From Paeniglutamicibacter gangotriensis Lz1y (GTDB lineage: Bacteria; Actinomycetota; Actinomycetes; Actinomycetales; Micrococcaceae), in NCBI RefSeq assembly GCF_000348945.1, contig NZ_AOCK01000010.1, forward strand, positions 141,214 through 205,213: a stretch of 64,000 nt of DNA. Reading direction: 5' to 3'. The notes under the pieces were generated by a model, which worked only from the letters and a program-made list of their open reading frames with translations, made no database searches and was not told the origin of the DNA. This document shows, one piece after another, positions 43,800 to 53,780 of the stretch. Made by a program: the position numbers and the translations under genes. How positions within the stretch are numbered: position 1 is the stretch's first letter; each line of letters begins with the position of its first letter.

Positions 43800-45092
43800 T
43801 TACTCGGCGAACTTCTCGGCGGTTGCGCCGGCGGATTCCTGCAGGGTTGCGACGTTTCCGTCGCCACCGAACTTGCTCACCGCGGTGCTCAGCTCGTTGA
43901 GCCAAGCCACCGGCACTGCTGCGCCGTGGGCCAGGGAGGAAACGATCTGGTCCTTGGAGAAGTCGTCGATGGCGCTCTTCTGGTACTCGGAGAAGTCGTC
44001 GGTCTTGGCGGTGGTGTTCGCCGGGATCGAGCCCTTGACCTTGTTGAATGCGGTCTGGCCCTCGGCCGAACCGATGGTGGTCAACCAGGCCTTGGCTCCG
44101 GCCGGGTTGGGTGCGCCCACCGGCAGGGTGAAGGAGTCGGCCAGGAAGTTGAAGACCCCTGCTGTTCCCGGCATCGGGAAGTAGGTGTAGTCGGTGCCGG
44201 CCTTGTCGCCGTCGAGCGTGAACTTGGCCTCGGCCCAGTCACCCATGAGGTTGTAGGCCGCTGCCCCGTCCTGGACCAGCTGTGTTGCCGGGGCCCAGTC
44301 GCTGAGCGAATCGCGGTCGGAGTTGGTGTAGCTCAGGACCGTCTTGTAGGACTCGATGGCCTTGGTGACATCCTCGCCCTTCCAATCCGTTGCTCCGTCC
44401 CAGAGACCGTTGTATCCATCGACGCCGAGGCTGGCGAGCAGAACATTTTCAAAGAGCTGGACCTGGGTCCAGGAGCCGGCGACGGCCAAGGGGGTTTTGC
44501 CCGACTTTTTGACCTTTTCTAGATCGGCGATCCATGCGTCCAAGTCCTCGGCGGGCTTCTCCGGGTCGATGCCCGCGTCTTTGAGTACATCGACGTTGGC
44601 CCACACGACGTTGGAGCGGTGAATGTTGGAGGGGACCGAGTAGATCTTGCCATCAACGGTGAGTCGATCGATGAGATCGGCCGGGAACTGGGAGGTCAAG
44701 TCGTTTTCTTCGTAGAAACCGGTGAGGTCTTCGAGCTGGTCGGCATCGATGTAGTCCTGCAGCTCGGCACCGGCATGCGCCTGGAACGAATCCGGAGGGG
44801 TGCCGGCCTTGAGCTGTGCGGCAAGCACGCTCTTGGCCTGGGATCCTGCGCCACCGGCCACGGCCAGGTTGTCGAAGGTGAGGTCCGGATAGTCGGTCTT
44901 GAAGACATCGACCAGTGCGTCGAGGCCTGCCTTCTCGGATCCGTCGGCCCACCAGGTGAACACACCGACGCTGCCGGTGGCTTCGCTGGCCGGTGCAGCG
45001 GTGTCGGCCGAGTTGTCCCCGGATCCACCGCACCCGGTAAGTGCGAGCCCCAGGGTCGCGGCCGCTGCTAGCAGCTTGAAACTACGGCGCAT
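43800..45092 (-). CDS. Extracellular sugar-binding lipoprotein of an ABC importer
   Basis: A 430-aa solute-binding protein anchored by Cys21 (lipobox ALTGC after a KLLAAAATLGLALT signal). The mature part starts with VGVFTWWADGSEKAGL and contains VPSNIHRSNVVWANVDVLKDAG, a pattern common in glucose/mannose-type (GtsA-like) binding proteins of family 1. The exact sugar cannot be read from the sequence. A GAGGAG site precedes the ATG by 6 nt. An operator-like inverted repeat lies about 100 nt upstream, next to the ROK regulator gene. Confidence 0.92.
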   Translation of the reverse strand: MRRSFKLLAAAATLGLALTGCGGSGDNSADTAAPASEATGSVGVFTWWADGSEKAGLDALVDVFKTDYPDLTFDNLAVAGGAGSQAKSVLAAQLKAGTPPDSFQAHAGAELQDYIDADQLEDLTGFYEENDLTSQFPADLIDRLTVDGKIYSVPSNIHRSNVVWANVDVLKDAGIDPEKPAEDLDAWIADLEKVKKSGKTPLAVAGSWTQVQLFENVLLASLGVDGYNGLWDGATDWKGEDVTKAIESYKTVLSYTNSDRDSLSDWAPATQLVQDGAAAYNLMGDWAEAKFTLDGDKAGTDYTYFPMPGTAGVFNFLADSFTLPVGAPNPAGAKAWLTTIGSAEGQTAFNKVKGSIPANTTAKTDDFSEYQKSAIDDFSKDQIVSSLAHGAAVPVAWLNELSTAVSKFGGDGNVATLQESAGATAEKFAE

Positions 45093-45189
45093 GTCTTACT
45101 CCTCGTGTTGTTTGAAAATGTGAGAAATTGTCGAAATGTGTTTCAGTATCACCCAATAGTTACCTGCGCCACACCTTGGCGTCAACTAC

Positions 45190-45204
45190 TGAACGCAAAG
45201 TTCA
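45190..45204. promoter_or_regulatory. Operator-like inverted repeat between ROK gene and binding-protein gene
   Basis: TGAAC-GCAAA-GTTCA is a perfect interrupted palindrome just downstream of the ROK stop and about 100 nt upstream of the binding-protein start. The half TGAACGCAAA is repeated ahead of the ROK gene, which points to the ROK protein as the binder. Confidence 0.6.
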
Positions 45205-46419
45205 TCAACTTGTTGTCTTCCGCTGTGGTTGGCGGTGATTGGCGCCATCCTGACGCAGCACCAGTGCAACCGCTCCCAATGCCTCGGCGCGGTCGCCAAG
45301 CATGGACATGTGTAGGGACGTGCCTTCTCCCACGGCGGGGATCGCATGCCGGTTCAATCCGCGGCGGATCGGCTCAAGCAGGAGTTCGCCCAGCGGTGCC
45401 AGCGGGCCTCCGATGACCATGGCCTCGGGATTGATCATGTTGGCGACATTTGCCAGGGCGTGGCCCACGGCGACTCCTGCGTCGTCAATGATGCGTAGCG
45501 TGGCCCAGTCCCCGGCCAGGGCGCGTTCGATAATGTCTTCAACCGAGACGGGCTTGCCCTCTGCGTGGCTGAGCATCTCGGTCATGATGGCGGTGGACGC
45601 CACGGTTTCCAAACATCCACGGTTGCCGCAGCGACAGATTAGTCCCTGGTCGAAAATCGTCGAATGACCGATCTCGCCGGTGATTCCCAGATGTCCGTAG
45701 TAGAGCGAGCCATTGAGGATCAGGCCCGAGCCGATGCCGCTGCCGATCTTTAAGAAGCACAGATTGGTGCAGGTTTGGTGTTCTCCCCAGGTGATCTGGG
45801 CCAGGGCTCCCAAGTTGGAATCATTGTCAATGATCACCGGGACACCCAGCGCGCTGTGCAGTTGGGCTGAAATATCGATGCCCACCCATTCGGGGAGGAT
45901 CGCCCCGTTGATGACCATGGTGGTCCTGTGGTCGATGGGGCCGGGAACGCCGATCCCGGCCCCCAGCAAGCGATGCTGGTCGGTGCCCGTGCGGCGGCAG
46001 GCCTCGGTGAGCATCCGTGCGGCAATGGCGATGCTGTCCTCGACCCGGTGCCCGATGGGCAGTGGCTCGGAGGATTCGTCGATGAGGCGGAAGCCGGGAT
46101 TTGCGAGGACCACGCGGACGTGGCTTCGGCCGAAGTCGATGCCCGCGGCAACATCGGCGACGTCCAAGAGCGAGACGCCCAGCGCGCGGCGCCCGGAGCT
46201 GGTGACCGAGGTGGTTTCGACTCGTTTTTCTGCCGCCAGTGACTTGACGATGTTCGAGATTGTTGCGGTCGATAGACCCGTGACACGTGCCAGTTCGGCC
46301 TGGGTTAACGTGCCGTGCGCTCCCAGTGTGTCCACCACGCGTTGCTCGTTGAGTTTGCGCAGGGCGGATTGCGAGCCCGGTTTAGGGCTGACGGGGTTGG
46401 CACGTGTGGCGTCGGTCAT
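45205..46419 (-). CDS. ROK-family transcriptional regulator
   Basis: A 404-aa repressor of the NagC/XylR/Mlc type. The N-terminal winged helix (LTQAELARVTGLSTATISNIVKSL, about residues 38-61) is followed by a sugar-kinase-like domain with GIDFGRSHVRVVL, GIGVPGPID and NDSNLGALAQITWGE, and the structural zinc motif CRCGNRGCLE. It is transcribed toward the sugar-transport genes and is probably released by the transported sugar or its phosphate. Sites resembling its operator lie both upstream and downstream of the gene. Confidence 0.92.
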   Translation of the reverse strand: MTDATRANPVSPKPGSQSALRKLNEQRVVDTLGAHGTLTQAELARVTGLSTATISNIVKSLAAEKRVETTSVTSSGRRALGVSLLDVADVAAGIDFGRSHVRVVLANPGFRLIDESSEPLPIGHRVEDSIAIAARMLTEACRRTGTDQHRLLGAGIGVPGPIDHRTTMVINGAILPEWVGIDISAQLHSALGVPVIIDNDSNLGALAQITWGEHQTCTNLCFLKIGSGIGSGLILNGSLYYGHLGITGEIGHSTIFDQGLICRCGNRGCLETVASTAIMTEMLSHAEGKPVSVEDIIERALAGDWATLRIIDDAGVAVGHALANVANMINPEAMVIGGPLAPLGELLLEPIRRGLNRHAIPAVGEGTSLHMSMLGDRAEALGAVALVLRQDGANHRQPQRKTTS

Positions 46420-46459
46420 GCCATGAAGTTTGCGTCACATTTTCTTTGTCGTCAAGGGT

Positions 46460-46499
46460 TGAACGCAAAAAAGGCTGTAAGGAGTTTGTCTTGAACGCA
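46460..46499. promoter_or_regulatory. Repeated TGAACGCA sites upstream of the ROK gene
   Basis: TGAACGCAAA at 46460-46469 and TGAACGCA at 46492-46499, spaced 32 nt, repeat the half-site of the operator at 45190. This suggests autoregulation of the ROK gene. Confidence 0.5.
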
Positions 46500-46662
46500 G
46501 GGCTGTCGGCCGTGGTTGTCCGTGCAGACGCCCTGCCCGGCGATGACCACCACCCTCAGGAGTCTGTTCGGGCACGAAAGCATGATGAAAATGGAGCGGG
46601 CCGTCACCGGAAAGCGTTGCTCTCAGGTGGCGGCCCGCAGGGGTTGCGGAGTCCAGGCGTGG

Positions 46663-47631
46663 TTAAGGTACCAGGATGACCTTGCCCGTGGTGGCGCGGG
46701 ATTCGAGGGCGGTGTGGGCCGCTCCGGCTTCGGCCAGTGGGAAGCGTGCACCGATCCTGACCTCGAGCTTGCCTTGGGCTACCAGCCCGAAGATTTCACC
46801 GGAGCGCCAGCGGCGCTCCTCGGCATCGAGTAGGAAGTCGGCGATCTTGGGACGGGTTACGGTCAGGGAGCCGTGGGCGTTCAACTGTTGCAGGTCAAAT
46901 GGCGGTACTTGGCCCGAGGCTCCACCGAAGAGGACCAACGTGCCGCGAATTTTCAGTGCGTCGAGGGAGCCGTCGAAGGTGTCCTTGCCGATGCCGTCGT
47001 ACACCACATCAACCCCGCGGCCGCCAGTGATCTCACGGACGCGCTCCGGGACATCGTCATAGCCCAGGACGTGGTCGGCGCCTGCCGTTCGTGCCAGCTC
47101 GGCCTTTTCCGGGGTCGAGGTGGTGGTGATGACGGTGGCTCCGCGCAGCTTCAGCAGCTGGATGAGCAATAGTCCCACGCCGCCTGCCCCGGCGTAGGTC
47201 AGCACGGTGTCCCCAGGCTTCACGTTATAGCTGGAATTGACCAGATAGTGCGCGGTGATGCCCTGCAGCGGAATCGCCCCGGCGGTTTCCAGGGAGACGC
47301 TCTCCGGGACGGGCAATGCCTTCTGCGCATCCACCAGCGTGTGGGTGGCGTAGGTCTGCGAGCCTTCGGTAGTGGCTACGCGGTCGCCGACCGCGAATTC
47401 GGTCACGCCCTGACCGATGGCCTCGACGGTTCCTGCGCATTCGCTGCCCGGAGTGAAGGGGTACTGCACCTTGTAGACGCCCGCGCGTTGATAGGTTTCG
47501 ATGAAGTTCACTCCTGCGGCGGCGACCTTCACCAGGAGCTGTCCGGGTCCGGGGACTGGGGTCTCCAGAGGAACTTCGTCGAAAACTTCTGGGCCGCCGG
47601 CCTGACGGGCAATAATGGTGTGAGGACTCAT
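46663..47631 (-). CDS. Quinone oxidoreductase (zinc-independent MDR/QOR family)
   Basis: A 322-aa NADPH:quinone reductase-like protein. The N-terminal GroES-like domain (GVNFIETYQRAGVY, TPGSECAGTVEAIG) lacks the zinc cysteines of alcohol dehydrogenases. The Rossmann domain has YAGAGGVGLLLIQLLKLRG, whose AxxGGVG pattern is typical of QOR, and DVVYDGIGKDTFDGSLDAL. The ATG at 47631 is chosen over 47637 because the AGGAG site is 9 nt away. The gene stands alone, divergent from argC. Confidence 0.92.
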   Translation of the reverse strand: MSPHTIIARQAGGPEVFDEVPLETPVPGPGQLLVKVAAAGVNFIETYQRAGVYKVQYPFTPGSECAGTVEAIGQGVTEFAVGDRVATTEGSQTYATHTLVDAQKALPVPESVSLETAGAIPLQGITAHYLVNSSYNVKPGDTVLTYAGAGGVGLLLIQLLKLRGATVITTTSTPEKAELARTAGADHVLGYDDVPERVREITGGRGVDVVYDGIGKDTFDGSLDALKIRGTLVLFGGASGQVPPFDLQQLNAHGSLTVTRPKIADFLLDAEERRWRSGEIFGLVAQGKLEVRIGARFPLAEAGAAHTALESRATTGKVILVP

Positions 47632-47736
47632 GTGCATCGCTCCTTTGGACTGTTCTTGGTTTTGTCATCAGCCTAGCGTTCGGCCCCGTGGATCTGCCGG
47701 TCGGGGCCCTGGATGTTGCGGGATGAGATCAATAGG

Positions 47737-47770
47737 TGAATATTTATTAGCCATCATGCATAAATGCGTA
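47737..47770 (+). promoter_or_regulatory. ARG-box pair upstream of argC
   Basis: TGAATATTTATTAG (47737-47750) matches the ArgR consensus TGAATWWWWATTCA in its first half. A second imperfect box, TGCATAAATGC (47757-47767), follows about 20 nt on. Both lie immediately upstream of the argC -10. Confidence 0.75.
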
Positions 47771-47771
47771 G

Positions 47772-47777
47772 TAAGGT
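47772..47777 (+). promoter_or_regulatory. -10 element of the argCJBDFR operon, leaderless start
   Basis: TAAGGT is followed by six bases and the argC ATG at 47784. ArgR bound to the adjacent boxes would cover the -35 and spacer region. Confidence 0.6.
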
Positions 47778-47783
47778 TGCTTT

Positions 47784-48815
47784 ATGACGATTTCAGTAGC
47801 TGTATCCGGGGCCAGTGGGTATGCCGGCGGCGAGGTTTTACGCTTGCTGTCCAATCATCCTGACGTAACTATCGGGGCCATTACCGCCCACTCGAATGCC
47901 GGGCAGCGACTGGGTGAATTGGCGCCCCACCTGCATTCGCTCGCGGACCGCATGCTGGTGGAAACCACCGTCCAACAGCTGCGCGGACACGACGTCGTGT
48001 TCCTGGCACTGCCGCACGGGCACAGCGCGGAAATCGCGTCGCAGCTTCCTGCCGAGACCTTGGTCATCGACGCCGGAGCCGACCACCGCCTTGAATCACC
48101 GGAAGCCTGGGAAAAGTTCTATGGGTCCCCTCATGCAGGAAGCTGGCCTTATGGTCTGCCCGAGTTGCCAGGGGCCCGCGCCAAGCTCGTGGGCGCCAAA
48201 CGCGTCGCGGTGCCCGGCTGCTACCCGACCTCTGTCCAGCTGGCACTGGTCCCTGGTTTCACCGCGGGGCTGCTGGAGCCCGACGATGTCGTAGTGGTTG
48301 CTGCCACCGGTACCTCCGGGGCAGGCAAAAGCGCGAAGATCAACCTCATTGGCTCCGAGGTCATGGGCTCGATGAGTCCTTACGGCGTGGGTGGGTCCCA
48401 CCGTCACACCCCGGAAATGGAACAGGGGCTCTCCGCTGCGGCCGGCGTGCCGGTGACAGTCTCCTTCACTCCAACTCTGGCCCCGATGTCGCGAGGCATC
48501 CTCACCACCGCGACGGCCAAGGTCAAGCCCGGCATCGACGAGGCCACGCTGCGTCAGGCTTGGGCCTCTGCCTACAAGAACGAGCCGTTTGTGCACCTGC
48601 TTCCCGAGGGGCAGTGGCCGGCAACGTCCTCGGTCATGGGCTCGAACCACGCCCAGATCCAGTTGGCCTTCGACCCGCATGCGGGCCGCGTGATCGTCTC
48701 GGCGGTCATTGACAACCTCACCAAGGGCACCGCAGGTGGCGCCGTCCAATCCATGAACATCGCCCTGGGCCTGAGCGAAAACGCCGGGCTGACACTCGAA
48801 GGAGTAGCACCGTGA
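47784..48815 (+). CDS. argC: N-acetyl-gamma-glutamyl-phosphate reductase
   Basis: ArgC reduces N-acetylglutamyl-phosphate with NADPH. The Rossmann motif [15 protein letters not shown] opens the protein. The nucleophilic Cys is in [13 protein letters not shown] and the conserved histidine region is [12 protein letters not shown]. Length is 343 aa. It is the first gene of argCJBDFR and overlaps argJ by 4 nt (GTGA). Confidence 0.98.
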   Translation: MTISVAVSGASGYAGGEVLRLLSNHPDVTIGAITAHSNAGQRLGELAPHLHSLADRMLVETTVQQLRGHDVVFLALPHGHSAEIASQLPAETLVIDAGADHRLESPEAWEKFYGSPHAGSWPYGLPELPGARAKLVGAKRVAVPGCYPTSVQLALVPGFTAGLLEPDDVVVVAATGTSGAGKSAKINLIGSEVMGSMSPYGVGGSHRHTPEMEQGLSAAAGVPVTVSFTPTLAPMSRGILTTATAKVKPGIDEATLRQAWASAYKNEPFVHLLPEGQWPATSSVMGSNHAQIQLAFDPHAGRVIVSAVIDNLTKGTAGGAVQSMNIALGLSENAGLTLEGVAP

Positions 48816-49990
48816 GCAGCGAAACCACCGGAATCACTTACCCGGAGGGGTTCAGCGCCTCGGGCATCACCGCCGGACTCAAAGCTTCGGGAACACCCGA
48901 CCTCGCACTGGTGCGCAACAACGGACCACGCTTTGATGCGGCAGCCGTATTCACATCCAATCGTGTGGCGGCAGCCCCGGTGCATTGGTCCCGTCAGGTC
49001 ATTTCCGATGGCCGCGCCGACGCCGTGGTACTGAACTCCGGTGGCGCCAACGCCTGCACCGGCGCCGAGGGCTTCACCAACACCCATACCACCGCCGAGC
49101 ACGTGGCCAAGGTGCTGGGAGTCTCCAGCGGGGACGTGCTGGTCTGCTCCACCGGGCTGATCGGCGAACAGCTGCCCATGGACAAGATCCTGCCGGGGAT
49201 TGACGCCGCAGCAGCAGCCCTCGACACCGGAAACGAGTTCGACGGGGGAGCGGCGGCGGCCACCGCCATCATGACCACCGATACCGTGAGTAAGCAAGCA
49301 AATTTCACCGGCTCCGGCTACCGCATCGGGGCCATGGCCAAGGGTGCGGGCATGCTCGCCCCCGGCCTGGCCACCATGCTCGTGGTCATCACCACCGACG
49401 CTGTCCTGTCCCCGGAAGAACTCGATGCCGCGCTGCGCGAAGCCACCCGCGTCAGCTTCGACCGTGCCGACTCCGATGGCTGCATGTCCACCAATGACAC
49501 CGTCATCCTGCTCGCTTCCGGAGCCAGCGGCACCACACCGGATAGCAGCGAATTCGCAGCCGGACTCGCAGAAATTTGCATCGAGCTGGCCAAGGCGCTG
49601 ATCTCCGATGCCGAAGGCGCAGCTCACGAGATCACCATCCGCACCTTCAATGCGGCCACCGAGGATGAGGCCGTCGAGGTCTCGCGCACCGTGGCTCGCT
49701 CCAATCTGTTCAAGACCGCAATCTTCGGCCAAGATCCCAACTGGGGACGCGTGCTCTCCGCCGTGGGGACGACCCAGGCGGCCTTCGAACCTGACGATCT
49801 GAACGTGTCCATCAATGGCGTGCAGGTCTGCCGCAACGGCGGGGTGGGCGAGGACAGGAACCTGGTGGACCTGACCGGGCGCAACGTCCTGGTGGAAATC
49901 GACCTGAACGCCGGCACCGACGAAGCCAGCCTCTGGACCAATGACCTGACCCACGACTACGTCCACGAGAACTCGGCCTACAGCAGCTAA
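48812..49990 (+). CDS. argJ: Bifunctional ornithine acetyltransferase / N-acetylglutamate synthase
   Basis: ArgJ recycles acetyl groups between N-acetylornithine and glutamate. The proenzyme cleaves itself before a Thr in [14 protein letters not shown], visible at about residues 171-184. Other blocks are [11 protein letters not shown] and [12 protein letters not shown]. The 392-aa length is normal. The GTG start at 48812 overlaps the argC stop. A 102-nt gap with GC-rich hairpins follows before argB. Confidence 0.97.
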   Translation: MSSETTGITYPEGFSASGITAGLKASGTPDLALVRNNGPRFDAAAVFTSNRVAAAPVHWSRQVISDGRADAVVLNSGGANACTGAEGFTNTHTTAEHVAKVLGVSSGDVLVCSTGLIGEQLPMDKILPGIDAAAAALDTGNEFDGGAAAATAIMTTDTVSKQANFTGSGYRIGAMAKGAGMLAPGLATMLVVITTDAVLSPEELDAALREATRVSFDRADSDGCMSTNDTVILLASGASGTTPDSSEFAAGLAEICIELAKALISDAEGAAHEITIRTFNAATEDEAVEVSRTVARSNLFKTAIFGQDPNWGRVLSAVGTTQAAFEPDDLNVSINGVQVCRNGGVGEDRNLVDLTGRNVLVEIDLNAGTDEASLWTNDLTHDYVHENSAYSS

Positions 49991-50092
49991 CCGACAGCCC
50001 GACTCCGGCGGGGATCGCGGGATTCGATCCCGCCCTCGCCACCTAGCCCGGCCACCGGGCACCAACGACTCAGTGAGGAACACCCCCAGAGT

Positions 50093-51013
50093 ATGTCTAA
50101 GCACAAACCCACGCCCATGGACGTGGCCCAACGCAAGGCCGAGGCCCTGATCGAGGCGCTGCCCTGGATCCAGCGTTTCGCCGGCACCACCATGGTCGTC
50201 AAATATGGTGGCAACGCCATGGTCAACGAGGACCTGCGCCGTGCCTTCGCGGAAGACATCGTCTTCCTGCGCCACGCGGGCATCAACACCGTCGTGGTGC
50301 ATGGGGGAGGCCCTCAGATCAACTCCATGCTGTCCCGCCTGGGCATTGAATCCGAGTTCAAGGGTGGGCTGCGGGTGACCACACCCGAAGCCATGGACGT
50401 GGTGCGCATGGTGCTCACCGGACAGGTCCAACGCGAGCTGATCGGGCTGATCAACTCCCACGGCCCCTATGCCGTGGGGCTCTCCGGCGAAGACGGTGCC
50501 CTGTTGCGGGCCGTGCGCACCGGTGCCTACATCGCTGGCCAACATGTGGACCTGGGACTCGTGGGTGAGGTGACGGGGGTGAAGCCGGACCAGATCCTGG
50601 ACCTGCTCGCGGCCGGAAAGATTCCGGTCATCTCCACCGTGGCCCCGGAGGTCGACGAACACGACAACCCCACCGGGCAGGTGCTCAACGTCAACGCAGA
50701 CACCGCAGCCGCGGCGCTGGCCAGCGCCCTGGGTGCCTCCAAGATGGTGATTCTCACCGATGTTGAGGGGCTGTATGCGGCCTGGCCCGACAAATCCTCG
50801 CTGATCTCTTCGCTGGACACCGATCAGCTGCGCGCCTTGATGCCCTCGCTTGAATCGGGGATGATCCCCAAGATGGCCGCCTGCCTCAAAGCCGTGGACG
50901 AAGGAGTGGGCCAGGCCCACATCGTCGATGGCCGCCAACCACATTCCATGCTGCTGGAGGTCTTCACCTCCGCAGGTGTCGGAACCCAAGTCATTCCCAA
51001 GGATGCGGCATGA
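50093..51013 (+). CDS. argB: Acetylglutamate kinase
   Basis: ArgB phosphorylates N-acetylglutamate. The amino-acid-kinase fold motifs are [33 protein letters not shown] and ILTDVEGLY, and the C-terminal [13 protein letters not shown] is typical of the arginine-inhibited hexameric type. An N-terminal helix ([15 protein letters not shown]), associated with arginine inhibition, is also present, so feedback control is likely. Length is 306 aa. It overlaps argD by 4 nt. Confidence 0.98.
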   Translation: MSKHKPTPMDVAQRKAEALIEALPWIQRFAGTTMVVKYGGNAMVNEDLRRAFAEDIVFLRHAGINTVVVHGGGPQINSMLSRLGIESEFKGGLRVTTPEAMDVVRMVLTGQVQRELIGLINSHGPYAVGLSGEDGALLRAVRTGAYIAGQHVDLGLVGEVTGVKPDQILDLLAAGKIPVISTVAPEVDEHDNPTGQVLNVNADTAAAALASALGASKMVILTDVEGLYAAWPDKSSLISSLDTDQLRALMPSLESGMIPKMAACLKAVDEGVGQAHIVDGRQPHSMLLEVFTSAGVGTQVIPKDAA

Positions 51014-52254
51014 ACGAAATCATTAATCAGGAAACCGGTGCGCTGAACGAACTGGCGGGCAGCGAACTTCTCGCCCGCTACAACCACTCGCTGTTGGGCG
51101 TCTTCGGATCCCCGCAGCGCGTCCTGGTCCGCGGGGCCGGCTGCTACGTGTGGGACGCAGATGGCAAGGAATACCTCGACCTGCTCTCGGGCATCGCGGT
51201 CAACGCCTTGGGCCATGCCCACCCGTTGGTCACCTCCGTGATCTCCTCCCAGCTGGCAACGCTGGGCCACATCTCCAACTTCTTCACCAGCCCCACCCAA
51301 ATCGCGCTGGCCGAAAAACTACTCGAAATCAGTCAGGCGCCGGACGGTTCCAAGGTGTTCTTCACCAACTCCGGTACCGAGGCCAACGAGGCTGCCTTCA
51401 AGCTCGCCCGCCGCAACGCGGGCACCCGGCAGGCCCCGCGCACCAAGATCATCGCCATGGAGAATGGCTTCCACGGCCGCACCATGGGCGCACTCGCGTT
51501 GACCTGGAAGCAGGCCTACCGAGAGCCTTTCGAACCACTGCCCGGAGGGGTCCAATGGGTGCCGGCCGGTGACACCGAGGCGCTGCGCGCAGCGGTGGAC
51601 GAGACCACTGCAGCAGTCTTCATCGAACCGATCCAGGGTGAGGCAGGGGTCATTGAATTCGCCCCCGGCTACCTGGCTGCAGCACGCGAGATCACCGCGG
51701 AGGCCGGGGCCCTGTTGGTCTTCGACGAGGTGCAGACAGGTATCGGCCGCACCGGACAATGGTTTGCCTCCGCAGGAGTCATCCCCGACGCCATGACCCT
51801 GGCCAAGGGGCTGGGCGGCGGATTCCCCATCGGTGCGATGATCGTCTTTGGCACAGAAGCCACCGCACTGCTGAGCCCCGGTCAACACGGGACCACCTTC
51901 GGCGGCAACCCCGTCGCCACCGCCGCAGCGTTGGCGACCCTGCACGTCATCGAGACCCAACAGCTCCTGCAGCACGTCAACACCGTGGGCGAAACCTTGC
52001 GGAGGACCCTTGCGGCACTGGACTTCGTCACCGAGGTGCGCGGCCGCGGGTTGCTGATCGGCCTTGACCTGAAGGCCGCGGTGGCACCGGCAGTAGTCAG
52101 CGCCGCGCTCGATGCCGGGTTCATCATCAATGCCCCGGGACCGAATACGCTGCGATTTGCCCCGCCGTTGATTATCACCACCGAACAACTCGATACGTTC
52201 ACCGCAGCACTGCCGGCGCTCTACGCCGCCGCAGTTGCAGCCACCAAGGAATAG
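51010..52254 (+). CDS. argD: Acetylornithine aminotransferase
   Basis: A class III PLP aminotransferase that makes N-acetylornithine. Key elements are [31 protein letters not shown], the PLP-Asp region [15 protein letters not shown] and the lysine motif [14 protein letters not shown]. The start overlaps argB by ATGA. Length is 414 aa. Confidence 0.97.
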   Translation: MNEIINQETGALNELAGSELLARYNHSLLGVFGSPQRVLVRGAGCYVWDADGKEYLDLLSGIAVNALGHAHPLVTSVISSQLATLGHISNFFTSPTQIALAEKLLEISQAPDGSKVFFTNSGTEANEAAFKLARRNAGTRQAPRTKIIAMENGFHGRTMGALALTWKQAYREPFEPLPGGVQWVPAGDTEALRAAVDETTAAVFIEPIQGEAGVIEFAPGYLAAAREITAEAGALLVFDEVQTGIGRTGQWFASAGVIPDAMTLAKGLGGGFPIGAMIVFGTEATALLSPGQHGTTFGGNPVATAAALATLHVIETQQLLQHVNTVGETLRRTLAALDFVTEVRGRGLLIGLDLKAAVAPAVVSAALDAGFIINAPGPNTLRFAPPLIITTEQLDTFTAALPALYAAAVAATKE

Positions 52255-52267
52255 GACACCTGCGACC

Positions 52268-53236
52268 ATGACCACCACAGTTCGCCATTTCCTCACCGAC
52301 CTGGACCTGACCCAGGCCGAACAGGCCGAGGTCCTTGACCTCGCCGAGGCCATGAAGAAAGACAAATACGGTTACAAGCCGTATGCCGGCCCCCAGACGG
52401 TGGCGGTCTTCTTTGACAAGACCTCCACCCGCACCCGGGTCTCCTTCGCTGCCGGCATCGCCGAGCTCGGCGGTGCCACGCTGATCATCAACTCCGCCGA
52501 ATCGCAGCTGGGCCACAAGGAATCGATCTCAGATTCCGCCAAGGTCCTGGCGCGCATGGTCTCCACCATCGTGTGGCGCACCTACGCGCAGTCGGGGCTC
52601 GAAGAAATGGCGGAGAACTCCTCGGTACCGGTGATCAACGCGCTCTCGGACGATTACCACCCCTGCCAGCTGCTGGCGGACCTGCTCACGGTGCGCGAAC
52701 ACAAGGGCTCCCTGGCGGGATTGTCCATGGCTTACCTGGGAGACGCGGCCAACAACATGGCCAACTCCTACCTGTTGGCGGGCGTCACCGCCGGAATGCA
52801 CGTGCGCATCGCCGGTCCGGAAGGCTACCTGCCCGCCGCTGACATCATCGCCGCCGCCGAGGCACGTGCCGCCGAAACCGGCGGCTCGGTGCTGGTCACC
52901 ACCGATGCGGCAGCGGCACTGGCCGGCGCCGACGTGGTCGCCACCGACACCTGGGTCTCCATGGGACAGGAAGACGAGAAGGCCGAACGCCTCGAACTGT
53001 TCCGTGCCTACGCGGTCGATGCCCCGGCCATGGCACAGGCCGACAAAGATGCCGTCGTGCTGCACTGCCTTCCGGCCTACCGCGGATACGAAATCTCCGC
53101 CGACGTCATCGACGGACCGCAGTCGGTGGTCTTCGACGAGGCCGAGAACCGCGTGCATGCGCAGAAGGCCATCATGGGGTGGCTGTTGGCCAAATCAGGG
53201 CTGGCCGACGTTGCTGGAGTGAGCCAGGAACGATGA
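52268..53236 (+). CDS. argF: Ornithine carbamoyltransferase
   Basis: ArgF makes citrulline from ornithine and carbamoyl phosphate. The carbamoyl-phosphate motif is FFDKTSTRTRVSF, the domain hinge HPCQLLADLLT and the ornithine-site motif HCLPAYRG. The 322-aa product starts at the ATG at 52268. An in-frame codon at 52235 lies inside argD and is rejected. The stop overlaps argR. Confidence 0.97.
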   Translation: MTTTVRHFLTDLDLTQAEQAEVLDLAEAMKKDKYGYKPYAGPQTVAVFFDKTSTRTRVSFAAGIAELGGATLIINSAESQLGHKESISDSAKVLARMVSTIVWRTYAQSGLEEMAENSSVPVINALSDDYHPCQLLADLLTVREHKGSLAGLSMAYLGDAANNMANSYLLAGVTAGMHVRIAGPEGYLPAADIIAAAEARAAETGGSVLVTTDAAAALAGADVVATDTWVSMGQEDEKAERLELFRAYAVDAPAMAQADKDAVVLHCLPAYRGYEISADVIDGPQSVVFDEAENRVHAQKAIMGWLLAKSGLADVAGVSQER

Positions 53237-53748
53237 GCACACCCGCAGCATTCCAGCCAACAACGAAAATCGCCCGCCAGGCGCGGGTGACCGCCATTCT
53301 GTCCACCCAAACCGTGCGCTCGCAAGCCGAGCTCGTCGCCTTGCTGACGGAGGAAGGCATGGCCGTCACCCAGGCAACACTCTCCCGCGACCTCGTGGAG
53401 CTTGGAGCCGTGCGTGTGCGCGGAGTTGATGGAGGACTGGTCTACGCGGTGCGCCAGGAAGGCGGTGACCGGAGCCCACGGGCAGGAGTCAGCCAGGAAA
53501 TCCACGATGCCAAGCTGGCAAAGCAATGCGCTGAACTACTGATCACCGCCGAAGCCTCGGGAAACATCGTGGTGCTGCGGACTCCTCCGGGGGCCGCGAA
53601 CTTCCTGGCACTGTCCATCGACCATTCCACCATGCCGCAAATCCTGGGCTGCATTGCCGGGGACGACACCGTCATGATGGTCACGCGCGAGGTTGATGGT
53701 GGTGCCGAGGTGGCAGCCCGTTTCCTAGCGCTGGCCGACCCGCAGTAA
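53233..53748 (+). CDS. argR: Arginine repressor ArgR
   Basis: A 171-aa regulator with an N-terminal winged helix (RSQAELVALLTEEGMAVTQATLSRDL) and a C-terminal arginine-binding, hexamer-forming domain (SGNIVVLRTPPGAANFLALSID to CIAGDDTVMMVTR). ArgR with arginine binds ARG boxes, such as those found here before argC and argH. The ATG at 53233 overlaps the argF stop. Confidence 0.97.
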   Translation: MSTPAAFQPTTKIARQARVTAILSTQTVRSQAELVALLTEEGMAVTQATLSRDLVELGAVRVRGVDGGLVYAVRQEGGDRSPRAGVSQEIHDAKLAKQCAELLITAEASGNIVVLRTPPGAANFLALSIDHSTMPQILGCIAGDDTVMMVTREVDGGAEVAARFLALADPQ

Positions 53749-53780
53749 CCGTCCCTGATCCTTAACTCCAGGAGATAACC

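Noticed and set aside
50000..50050. A tRNA T-arm-like sequence (GCGGG-ATTCGAT-CCCGC) in the argJ-argB gap, possibly a tRNA 3' end or attachment site.
   Set aside because: No matching acceptor 5' half, D-arm or anticodon arm lies 60-80 nt upstream, and the loop is not a clean TTCRANY. It is more likely a chance GC hairpin.
49991..50092. A second promoter or operator for argB in the argJ-argB gap.
   Set aside because: No ARG box and no convincing -35/-10 pair is present. The hairpins may only affect mRNA stability.
48572..50989. A very long open frame on the minus strand opposite argC, argJ and argB.
   Set aside because: It lies entirely antisense to well-supported arginine genes, has His/Gly/Gln-rich composition typical of the complement of high-GC codons, and shows no domain or ribosome binding site.
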